Source of the DNA: a virus
DNA: 64,000 bases
Direction: 5' to 3' (one strand)
IMG/VR virus record: IMGVR_UViG_3300021091_005330
Location: 1-64,000 of that record
The notes beneath the pieces were generated by a model. That model had not been told where the DNA came from, did not search any database, and saw nothing but the letters and a program-made list of their open reading frames with translations. The translations under genes and the position numbers were made by a program. Shown here in pieces: positions 56,875 through 63,384 of this stretch (its first letter is position 1; each line of letters starts with the position of its first letter).

Positions 56875-57262
56875 TGGACCCGAAGAGAATTGAACTCTTG
56901 TCTTTTAGTGAATTTAAATTAAAATACTACAAGTTTAGTTATTTTTAGTTTTAGCTTTATATAGAAAAACAACAAACATATTTAGCGATTTTATTTTGAA
57001 TACTAAGCCAATAAAGAACAAAAAAACTTTAAAGACCAAGACATCTAAATACGCAACTATCCATTAGATGTGTCATGGTAATCACGCTGTAGAACTTAGG
57101 CTACAGATACGGTCTCCTCAACTAGAGAAACTCTAGCAGAGATATGACCTTTGTATTTGGCTGTTTTAGCAGTTAATACTTTTAAGGCTTTTTAAAGAGA
57201 CCCACCTAAACCTCTACCTGCATTTTAATTTCGACTCCTAAAATCGAAACCAGTACGGGCCC
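56875..57262 (-). ncRNA. ssrA: Transfer-messenger RNA (tmRNA)
   Basis: 388 nt. The acceptor stem pairs GGGCCCG (57262-57256) with CGGGTCC (56882-56876): seven pairs including the G3-U70 wobble that makes tmRNA an alanine acceptor, followed by discriminator A. The T arm is AAGAG-TTCAATT-CTCTT with the normal 7-nt loop, directly before the 3' acceptor strand. CTGGTTTCGA near the 5' end is the conserved tmRNA D-region. The tag frame most likely resumes at GCT (57170-57168), starts AKTAKYKGH, ends EETVSVA, and stops at TAA 57098-57096, 24 residues. CCA is not encoded. Pseudoknot-like pairings follow the tag. Its promoter is 22 bp upstream. It would rescue stalled ribosomes with a phage-specified tag. 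Confidence 0.93.
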
Positions 57263-57283
57263 AATGAGAAAGAACTATATTGA

Positions 57284-57312
57284 ATTATACACTATGTTTT
57301 GAATATATTCAA
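57284..57312 (-). promoter_or_regulatory. Promoter of the tmRNA
   Basis: Minus strand: TTGAAT (57307-57312), 17-bp spacer, TATAAT (57284-57289), about 15 nt of precursor before G1 of the tmRNA. The -35 is one half of the palindrome TTGAATATATTCAA (57299-57312), shared with the divergent promoter. Confidence 0.75.
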
Positions 57313-57327
57313 GTTATTATATATAAT
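57299..57327 (+). promoter_or_regulatory. Sigma70-like promoter, near-leaderless, divergent from tmRNA
   Basis: TTGAAT (57299-57304), 17-bp spacer, TATAAT (57322-57327), 4 nt, then the ATG at 57332. It uses the other half of the 14-bp palindrome. Confidence 0.65.
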
Positions 57328-57331
57328 ATAT

Positions 57332-57556
57332 ATGAGTTTTATGGGACCAAGCGCATCGCCAGAAGATTTAAAAAAATCAGAAAAGTATTGGAAAGATGAA
57401 TTAAAATTAGCTTTTAATTTGTTAGACCAAATAATAGAAAAAAAACAATTCGATAATAGTAAAGAAAATAAACCAGGAGAATCTTGGGATTTGCACCATT
57501 TAAAATTACTTAAAAAGACACTAAGAAATGCCGTAGGTCCATTTGAAGTGGAATAA
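57332..57556 (+). CDS. Small hypothetical protein
   Basis: 74 residues from the ATG at 57332; a TTG 33 nt upstream is in frame but is part of the promoter. A helical, charged protein (PEDLKKSEKYWKDELKLAFN, HHLKLLKKTLRNAVG). First gene of a run of small plus-strand genes after the tmRNA. No family recognised. Confidence 0.6.
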   Translation: MSFMGPSASPEDLKKSEKYWKDELKLAFNLLDQIIEKKQFDNSKENKPGESWDLHHLKLLKKTLRNAVGPFEVE

Positions 57557-57561
57557 TTAAT

Positions 57562-57726
57562 ATGCCCAAAGTAAAAAAGAGTAAATATTATGCTATATAT
57601 TCTAAAAATGATAACTTTTTACATGGAGTATTCCCATTATCAAAAGATGGACTAAAATGTGCAAAGGCATATATAGGTAAAATAGCTCCTAAAAATCAAA
57701 AAAATTACTACATAGAGACAAAATAA
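57562..57726 (+). CDS. Small hypothetical protein (54 residues)
   Basis: ATG at 57562, TAA at 57724-57726, 5 nt after the previous gene. Basic and Tyr-rich (MPKVKKSKYYAIYSKND, PKNQKNYYIETK), with a strand-turn pattern like small nucleic-acid or ribosome-associated proteins. Its stop codon is followed at once by the GTGTAA element of the next gene. Codon use and tight spacing support it; no homologue is recognised. Confidence 0.6.
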   Translation: MPKVKKSKYYAIYSKNDNFLHGVFPLSKDGLKCAKAYIGKIAPKNQKNYYIETK

Positions 57727-57732
57727 GTGTAA
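57727..57732 (+). promoter_or_regulatory. GTGTAA-class promoter element
   Basis: TAAGTGTAATG, adjacent to a stop codon and 10 nt before the ATG at 57743. Confidence 0.6.
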
Positions 57733-57742
57733 TGTTATAGTA

Positions 57743-58342
57743 ATGAAAAAAACTATTTTTGAAGTTGATTTTGTTTCGTTTTCAGCCGAAGAAAAAAAGA
57801 AAAAAGCTCTTAATAAACCCTTTAGACTTCCAAAAGGTAGTAATAAAAAATTTGGAGTATATGTTAAAAATGATAAAGGTAATGTAGTAGTCGTTAAGTT
57901 TGGCGATCCAAATATGGAAATTAAAAGAGATAATCCAGAAAGAAGAAAAGCTTATAGAGCAAGACATAATTGCTCAAATCCTGGTCCTAAATGGAAAGCA
58001 AATTATTGGAGTTGTAAAATGTGGAGCGCAAAACCTGTTAGTAAGGTAGCTGGGTCTTGTGGCAAACCAGGATGTGGATCAAGCGAGGATTCTGAATCCA
58101 CTTTAGAGATAGATCTTCAAGCTAAAAACAAAGGTCTTTGGCACAACATTAGAGAAAAGAAAAAAAGAATGGGAAAAAATTATAAACCAGCAAAACCAGG
58201 TTCACCAGATCGCCCAAAGAAAGACGCTTGGGAAAAAGCTCAAGGCGAATACGAATGGGATGGTGAAGAAGAATTTAATCAAGAAGAATTTTTAAAATTA
58301 GACCCTACATTAGCTAACGCAGAAATTATTGAAGAAGATTAA
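57743..58342 (+). CDS. Conserved phage protein of the prohead/scaffold-associated type
   Basis: 199 residues. The block FGVYVKNDKGNVVVVKFGDPN followed by MEIKRDNPERRKAYRARHNC and KANYWSCKMWS (about 36-95) is one I recall from many marine phage genomes, sometimes joined to head maturation protease domains. The C-terminal half is charged and Gly/Pro-rich, ending in acidic residues. No protease residues are visible here, so a structural or scaffold-related role is a tentative call. It is preceded by a GTGTAA element. Confidence 0.65.
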   Translation: MKKTIFEVDFVSFSAEEKKKKALNKPFRLPKGSNKKFGVYVKNDKGNVVVVKFGDPNMEIKRDNPERRKAYRARHNCSNPGPKWKANYWSCKMWSAKPVSKVAGSCGKPGCGSSEDSESTLEIDLQAKNKGLWHNIREKKKRMGKNYKPAKPGSPDRPKKDAWEKAQGEYEWDGEEEFNQEEFLKLDPTLANAEIIEED

Positions 58343-58350
58343 TTAGATTC

Positions 58351-58356
58351 GTGTAA
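58351..58356 (+). promoter_or_regulatory. GTGTAA-class promoter element
   Basis: TTCGTGTAAAT, 8 nt before the ATG at 58365. Confidence 0.6.
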
Positions 58357-58364
58357 ATTACTGT

Positions 58365-58895
58365 ATGCTTGGCATTGGTGATTTAGAGTACCTATCGTAT
58401 AGAACTGGTTTAAGCGAAGAAAAAGTCATCTTGCTATCTGAGTCTCAAGAAGATTTAGATTTAATTATAAATGAATTAGCAAAAGAAGAAATAGAGGATG
58501 GTCTTTTACATATTAGTTTTGAACTTTTTACTAAGTTATATGTTTATAGAATAAGCTCAGAATTAGATTTTAAATTAAAAGAAAAAAGTTATGTTAGCTC
58601 TACTATTAGTTCTATATATCCCAAACTAGAAAAACACAAGATAGAAAACGTTACAATACAAGAAGACTGGGAAAGCTTGTGGAAGCCAGACGAAGAGATA
58701 GCAAAGTATTATTTTGTTTTATTAAGTATGTTTAAAGACAGCTTAGAAAGACGCAGGAGGTCTTATCCAAACTTAAATATGTTTTATTTAAAAGCTGTAG
58801 AGGGTTTTGAAAATTCAAACAAAAAAGAATTAGCGGCACATTTAAAAATTTGGATTAACTTGATGAGAAGAATGAAAGAAGAGTATTGGTTTTAA
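58365..58895 (+). CDS. Hypothetical helical protein
   Basis: 176 residues, all helical, acidic in the first half (EEKVILLSESQEDLDLIINE) and basic-aromatic later (DSLERRRRSYPNL, WINLMRRMKEEYWF). No motif recognised. Its own GTGTAA element places it with the particle-stage genes. Confidence 0.6.
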   Translation: MLGIGDLEYLSYRTGLSEEKVILLSESQEDLDLIINELAKEEIEDGLLHISFELFTKLYVYRISSELDFKLKEKSYVSSTISSIYPKLEKHKIENVTIQEDWESLWKPDEEIAKYYFVLLSMFKDSLERRRRSYPNLNMFYLKAVEGFENSNKKELAAHLKIWINLMRRMKEEYWF

Positions 58896-58921
58896 AATAT
58901 AGATTGAACGTTTTTGCTTTA

Positions 58922-58927
58922 GTGTAA
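58922..58927 (+). promoter_or_regulatory. GTGTAA-class promoter element
   Basis: TTTAGTGTAATC, 13 nt before the GTG start at 58941. Confidence 0.55.
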
Positions 58928-58940
58928 TCTATACTAAATA

Positions 58941-59474
58941 GTGAATAGAATTAAAAGATTCTTCGCTTGGTTTGGATGGAAAAGTAAACTAACATTAGTA
59001 CTTTTAATAAATGGAGCGATAGCTTATGGCGCACTCCAATTTGGATTTAACTTAGCAAAGACCAGAAGCATATCCAAACTACCAAATTCTTGCTTTGTTG
59101 ATTCTGTTGTTTTTGCTTCTAACGCCAATTATATACTATCTGATGAAAATGTATGGGCGCAAGTTTTTGCTTTTCAATTTCATTATACAGATGAATTAGA
59201 TAGCACAAAGGTCATCTTTGATAAAAATTTGATAGAGTATGTAGTATCTATACCTAGACACAGAGGACATGCAATATGTGTTTTTGAGCATAAGGGCATG
59301 CTTTGGGTTTATGACAGCAATCATGGTACTATGCCAGTTGGAGTTGCTGGTAATAGAGCAGAATATCAAATAAGAGTTACAAAATGGATTGAAGAAAAAT
59401 ACAAAGCTATAGTTTTTAATAGTATATTAATAGATGATGATACAGAAAGAACTAAAGCATGGATAAAAGAATAA
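58941..59474 (+). CDS. Membrane-anchored papain-like cysteine peptidase (predicted)
   Basis: 177 residues from GTG at 58941. One N-terminal membrane segment (about 15-37; KLTLVLLINGAIAYGALQFG) is followed by a globular part with NSCFVDSVVFA (Cys), RHRGHAICVFEH (His) and LWVYDSNHG (Asp/Asn), the order and spacing of a Cys-His-Asp papain/transglutaminase-like triad. A peptidase tied to the membrane could act in lysis or superinfection control; that is inference. It overlaps the next gene by 16 nt. Confidence 0.6.
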   Translation: MNRIKRFFAWFGWKSKLTLVLLINGAIAYGALQFGFNLAKTRSISKLPNSCFVDSVVFASNANYILSDENVWAQVFAFQFHYTDELDSTKVIFDKNLIEYVVSIPRHRGHAICVFEHKGMLWVYDSNHGTMPVGVAGNRAEYQIRVTKWIEEKYKAIVFNSILIDDDTERTKAWIKE

Positions 59475-59644
59475 CTAAATTAATTAGAGATGTTAAATTA
59501 ATAGCACCATCTTGCAATAACACTGAACAATTTATAGCTGAATTTTGGAAATATCACAAAAGAGAAAATAAGAAAAGAAACATCTTCTGGTTTTCACTTT
59601 TAGCTGTAATCTTCTTTATATGTTGGATACTATCAAAAAATTAA
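59459..59644 (+). CDS. Small membrane protein
   Basis: 61 residues: a charged helix followed by one C-terminal membrane segment (about 42-58; IFWFSLLAVIFFICWIL). Overlapped on both sides (16 and 25 nt) by its neighbours, which supports co-translation with the peptidase and the next membrane protein. Holin-like size, but one segment only. Confidence 0.6.
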   Translation: MDKRITKLIRDVKLIAPSCNNTEQFIAEFWKYHKRENKKRNIFWFSLLAVIFFICWILSKN

Positions 59645-59907
59645 AGGATTGGTGGAATGGACTTGAATATTACGAAAAGTTCTTTTTTATTGTTTTTATT
59701 CCAGCTATTTTGTTTACAATTTACGGAATCAGCGATCTTTACCTTAATCATTTTGATCTTCTTTCTAAAGATCACCATATGGGATTTTTTCTTAGATTCT
59801 TTTTTCCGATCTCTTTAGCTCTTTTAGTTACTAGTTTAGAACGCAGAAGAAGGAACAAATTAGTTAAAGATATAAAAGAATATTTAGAAGATGAAAAAGA
59901 TCAGTAA
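59620..59907 (+). CDS. Small membrane protein with two membrane segments
   Basis: 95 residues. Hydrophobic segments at about 20-38 (FFFIVFIPAILFTIYGI) and 56-71 (FFLRFFFPISLALLVT), followed by a basic-acidic tail (LERRRRNKLVKDIKEYLEDE). Small size, two membrane spans and charged tail are holin-like, but no sequence family is recognised. It overlaps the glycosyltransferase gene by 17 nt. Confidence 0.6.
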   Translation: MLDTIKKLKDWWNGLEYYEKFFFIVFIPAILFTIYGISDLYLNHFDLLSKDHHMGFFLRFFFPISLALLVTSLERRRRNKLVKDIKEYLEDEKDQ

Positions 59908-61138
59908 AGTTGTGTCTCTTGGCGCAACTTATTATTATATGGAGATCTGGCTTACAACCCTAAAAGACAATCTAGTAGATCCAAGTTCTGAAAGATATGA
60001 TTGGATAAAGAAAAATATTAATTTATACCCCGAAATCAAAATAATACATTCTGTAGATGGTAGGAATAAAGACTTAGTTAAACTTGCTTTAAAAGAATCT
60101 GGATTAAATCTTTATCAACTTGGATTTAGAACTTACGGAACTTTAGCTGTTTTTTTAACAAAATTTTTAGCGTGGAAAAAACAAGTCAAAGATAATATTC
60201 CTTACGTATGTCTTATAGAAGACGACATAGAATTAAATGAAGCATTTTGGCCTTTTTTAGAAAGCAAAAAACATTTACTAGAAGATCCAAGCATCAACAT
60301 TGTAAGGCTTGGCGACTGGGGCGAAGCCTATTTAACTTCTTTGTCTTCCGCCAAAAGATTAATAGAGAAAATACAAAAAGATGGAATTTGGAGAAATATT
60401 GATGAACAATTATGGGAATGCGGAGAGTCGGTTGTAAACAAATCTATTGGCGGGGGTCAATCTGGAGTTCATTACGAAAATAGGTGGGTAAATGGCGTAT
60501 GGGAACATACAGGTTATCAAGAAAATATATTTAAGCTTTTAAAGCAAACAAATGAAGGTTTACCATTAAACACCCAACTCATAGACCAAGAACTTAGCGA
60601 AAGTTATTTTGCGGGTGGACCATTTGACATGAGAAAACGAGAAATTCAAGACATTTTAGAAAGCGTAACGTCTCCTAGTAATTATCTAACTTTTGGTCTT
60701 GGCTCTTCGGCTATTATACTATTGAAAAATTTAAAAGAGAATGAATCTCTTACAAGTTATGAATGGGGCGAAAGCTATCTTTCTTGTCTTAAATATAAAA
60801 ATAGTTTTAATATTACTGATGAAAAGTTTATGATAAATGATTTGTCTAAAAATGATCCTTCTTTGTTGGAAGATTTTATCAAAAAATGGGGGAAGTATGA
60901 TGAAGAAATACCAAATAAAATTTTATACGATTTAATAGCGATTGACTATAAAAAATATGATACTTACATCTTAGACGGTTTTTTAAGGGGTTTGACTACT
61001 TTTTTAGCTTTAAATAATAATTCCAAGGCAGAAGTATTCATCCACGATGCTTCTAGAGATTGGTACGATTGGCTAAAGGTTATATTTAATGTAGAGCATA
61101 TCTCTCAAGATATAATTAAAATTTTTAATAAAAAATAA
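59891..61138 (+). CDS. GT25-like glycosyltransferase fused to a methyltransferase-like domain
   Basis: 415 residues. Residues about 1-150 have the GT25-type order: IIHSVDGRNKDL, a central FLTKFLAWKKQ, and the acidic motif VCLIEDDIELN followed by the glycine-rich VRLGDWG. From about residue 255 a second domain starts with LTFGLGSSAIILLKNL (glycine loop), SYEWGESY (acidic beta-2 end) and YDTYILDGFLRG, resembling a class I SAM methyltransferase. The middle (about 165-250) contains SIGGGQSG and WVNGVWEH. Glycosylation followed by methylation of one substrate would fit the fusion. Confidence 0.65.
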   Translation: MKKISKVVSLGATYYYMEIWLTTLKDNLVDPSSERYDWIKKNINLYPEIKIIHSVDGRNKDLVKLALKESGLNLYQLGFRTYGTLAVFLTKFLAWKKQVKDNIPYVCLIEDDIELNEAFWPFLESKKHLLEDPSINIVRLGDWGEAYLTSLSSAKRLIEKIQKDGIWRNIDEQLWECGESVVNKSIGGGQSGVHYENRWVNGVWEHTGYQENIFKLLKQTNEGLPLNTQLIDQELSESYFAGGPFDMRKREIQDILESVTSPSNYLTFGLGSSAIILLKNLKENESLTSYEWGESYLSCLKYKNSFNITDEKFMINDLSKNDPSLLEDFIKKWGKYDEEIPNKILYDLIAIDYKKYDTYILDGFLRGLTTFLALNNNSKAEVFIHDASRDWYDWLKVIFNVEHISQDIIKIFNKK

Positions 61139-61181
61139 ATTTATACAATTGAATTAACAGCTTATAGAGCCCCTCTTCTTT

Positions 61182-61451
61182 TTATCTCTTCTTCTGCAGT
61201 TTTTTTGTGATTGAATCATACGCTGGTTTAAGGCCTTTTGCTATTTTGAGAAGGTTTTCTCCGCTCATTCCTTTAGGAAGATTTAAATAGCCTCCAGGAA
61301 ATATACCGCCTACTTTGCTCAATCCGTCTTTATCATTTGGTGGAAAAATTATAAAAGAAAATTTTGATTTGAGCGACTTAAATAAAGTGTAATTTAAATA
61401 TAATGAGAATAAAAGGCGCGAGAATAAAAGGCACAAAACAATTAGGCTCAT
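61182..61451 (-). CDS. Possible minus-strand small protein or remnant
   Basis: 89 codons open. The last roughly 60 (FIIFPPNDKDGLSKVGGIFP, YLNLPKGMSGENLLKIAKG) look protein-like. The first 25-30 are hydrophobic low-complexity antisense to the start of the plus-strand gene at 61403, and no promoter of either class fits its start. It may be a real gene with a mis-set start, or the 3' remnant of one. Confidence 0.3.
   Translation of the reverse strand: MSLIVLCLLFSRLLFSLYLNYTLFKSLKSKFSFIIFPPNDKDGLSKVGGIFPGGYLNLPKGMSGENLLKIAKGLKPAYDSITKKLQKKR
61387..61392 (+). promoter_or_regulatory. GTGTAA-class promoter element
   Basis: TAAAGTGTAATT, 10 nt before the ATG at 61403. Confidence 0.6.
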
Positions 61452-62335
61452 TTAAAAGAGATATAAATTCATATAATAATCTTAAACTTTTTCCTAATCT
61501 TCCTAAATCTATACTAGATAATAATTCTTTATCCCCTTATCATCAATTTATAGATCTGCCTACTGCTAATGGGATACCCAAATGGACAGAAAGTGCACCA
61601 GTTGGTTGGCAGCAATCTGCACCATATTATAATGTATTTTTAAAATTTTATTTAAAATCAAATGGTGGAGACGAAACAGTTCCTAATGGAGGCCAAAGAA
61701 TTCATGCTTTAAAAGCTGCTAGTTTTGGTTCAGCTTTAGGTAATCACAAAGCCAAGAATGTTACGAAGAATACTATTGGTACATCTAATCACGCTAATGA
61801 TTGGAGTTTAAGCACCATAAGGCGCACCGTCAATATTCCACCATCCCAAACATTTGTTAATTTTGGATGTTTTTATAAAGTTCTTAGTAAAGATCCTTTA
61901 AGACCATTAAATTTTGGTGCAATTGCTATACATTTCTCAAGACAAGGAGTAGCAAGTTATGTAAATTATTCAGTAATACATGGCGGAGAAGTTGATCTTC
62001 TTGGAAACAGCGCTACATATACATATTTAAATACTTATAATTCATCTAAAGTTAGGGAATCTTATCATCAATGGCTTGGTCAACCAATAATAAGATTTAG
62101 AAAACTTTCTCAAATAAATCAAAATTCAGTATTTAATCGATGGCAATTTCTAAATCATAAAGTCGTAATACCAACATTTCAATCCTCCCCATCAGAAGGC
62201 GATATAGTCGATGGTAAAGCGGATTCTTGTACGATTATGATATGTTTTGGAGAGAATAATAGTTACCTTGATGATGGTTCTGGTTTAAATACTGGCGCTG
62301 TTCAATTTTTATATCCATTTTTAAGTTTAACTTAA
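61403..62335 (+). CDS. Probable virion protein, unknown
   Basis: 310 residues; a basic N-terminus (RIKGARIKGTKQLGSFKRD) and then a beta-rich body with many aromatic and His residues (TESAPVGWQQSAPYYNVFLKF, YHQWLGQPIIRF). It ends GAVQFLYPFLSLT. The composition resembles tail-fibre-tip or carbohydrate-binding proteins, but no domain is recognised. Preceded by GTGTAA, hence grouped with particle genes. Confidence 0.65.
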   Translation: MRIKGARIKGTKQLGSFKRDINSYNNLKLFPNLPKSILDNNSLSPYHQFIDLPTANGIPKWTESAPVGWQQSAPYYNVFLKFYLKSNGGDETVPNGGQRIHALKAASFGSALGNHKAKNVTKNTIGTSNHANDWSLSTIRRTVNIPPSQTFVNFGCFYKVLSKDPLRPLNFGAIAIHFSRQGVASYVNYSVIHGGEVDLLGNSATYTYLNTYNSSKVRESYHQWLGQPIIRFRKLSQINQNSVFNRWQFLNHKVVIPTFQSSPSEGDIVDGKADSCTIMICFGENNSYLDDGSGLNTGAVQFLYPFLSLT

Positions 62336-62360
62336 GCGGCGAGCGTTCAAATGCCTTAAT

Positions 62361-62435
62361 CTATTTAATTCTCTCTTTTAAATAAAGTATATAAAGCAAC
62401 ACAACACCACATAATAGCCAAGAAGATATACTCAT
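62361..62435 (-). CDS. 24-residue membrane micropeptide
   Basis: Minus-strand ATG 62435, stop TAG at 62361. The product is MSISSWLLCGVVLLYILYLK followed by four residues: a single hydrophobic membrane helix with a basic C-terminal end. A GTGTAA element lies 9 nt upstream on the same strand, the spacing seen at annotated genes. Too short for any homology argument; regulatory or holin-like roles are guesses. Confidence 0.45.
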   Translation of the reverse strand: MSISSWLLCGVVLLYILYLKERIK

Positions 62436-62444
62436 ACCTATAAC

Positions 62445-62450
62445 TTACAC
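62445..62450 (-). promoter_or_regulatory. GTGTAA-class promoter element, minus strand
   Basis: Minus strand CTATGTGTAAG, 9 nt before the micropeptide ATG at 62435. Confidence 0.5.
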
Positions 62451-62460
62451 ATAGAAATTA

Positions 62461-62489
62461 TTGATTTTCTATGGTTACGATAATATAAT
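62461..62489 (+). promoter_or_regulatory. Sigma70-like promoter, near-leaderless
   Basis: TTGATT (62461-62466), 17-bp spacer, TATAAT (62484-62489), 4 nt, then the ATG at 62494. Confidence 0.55.
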
Positions 62490-62493
62490 TATT

Positions 62494-63384
62494 ATGAATT
62501 TAGAACTTCTTAAAAATCATCCATATATTTCGCCAGATATAAAAATAGAAAGATTTAATAGCCCATACAATTATATTGTAATAGATAATTTATTTAAAGA
62601 AGAAATATACAACTCAATGTGCGAACTATTTCCTAAATATATTGATCGCCAGAAAAAGCCAGCAGGAAAAATAGGAGACAGCGAAAGATTTTACAATGCT
62701 CTTATATATTCTATGAAAGAAGAAGATTGCAAAGGCGGATATGATTTTTTTACAAGTGAAATATGGAAAGATTTTATAGCAGAAACTTTTGGATTAATAT
62801 TAAATCAACATACTGCATATTCTTTGCATTTTCATAATGGATCTCCAGAAACTCCTTCTAAAAGCGGTTGGCCTCATGGAGATATAGCTGTTTGCTCTGT
62901 TATAGATGATCCATCTAAAAAGATTAAAATAGCAGCGCATGATTGCATATATGATGAAGACACAGAAGATCTTCAACCTCACACCAATAAAGTTGTAAGA
63001 CAAGTTGCGCTCTTGTATTATTTTAATAACAAAAAAGACTTACAAGAAGGAGATGGTGGAGGTACTGGCGTTTATACTTCTTATGATGAAGAAAGTCTTG
63101 TAAAAGAAGTTAAACCAATTAATAATCGTATATTTGCTTTCGAAGTGTGCCCACATTCTTATCATGGATTTATTGGAGCAAAGTTTGATAGATCATCTAT
63201 AGTTCAATGGTTTCACTCAAGCCCTTCTTACTTTTTATATAGAAATTTGGCGGGGATGAAAAACAGAGTTAAGAACAACTTAGAGTTTTTTGAAAGATGG
63301 AAGAAGGGTACGCTTTGGAATATTGAAAAAGATCCTTACTATTTTAAATATTTTAATAGTAGTTTAAAAGAGTTGTTAAAGTGA
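62494..63384 (+). CDS. 2-oxoglutarate/Fe(II) dioxygenase
   Basis: 296 residues from the ATG at 62494; an in-frame TTG at 62461 is the -35 box of the promoter. Ligands: SGWPHGDIAV (HxD, about 128), RQVALLYYFNNK, EGDGGGTGVY, then FAFEVCPHSYHGFIGAKFDRSSIV (distal His and the Arg/Ser that bind 2-oxoglutarate). This is the 2OG-FeII_Oxy type common in aquatic phages. It overlaps the next oxygenase-like gene by 4 nt; the two probably act together. Confidence 0.85.
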   Translation: MNLELLKNHPYISPDIKIERFNSPYNYIVIDNLFKEEIYNSMCELFPKYIDRQKKPAGKIGDSERFYNALIYSMKEEDCKGGYDFFTSEIWKDFIAETFGLILNQHTAYSLHFHNGSPETPSKSGWPHGDIAVCSVIDDPSKKIKIAAHDCIYDEDTEDLQPHTNKVVRQVALLYYFNNKKDLQEGDGGGTGVYTSYDEESLVKEVKPINNRIFAFEVCPHSYHGFIGAKFDRSSIVQWFHSSPSYFLYRNLAGMKNRVKNNLEFFERWKKGTLWNIEKDPYYFKYFNSSLKELLK

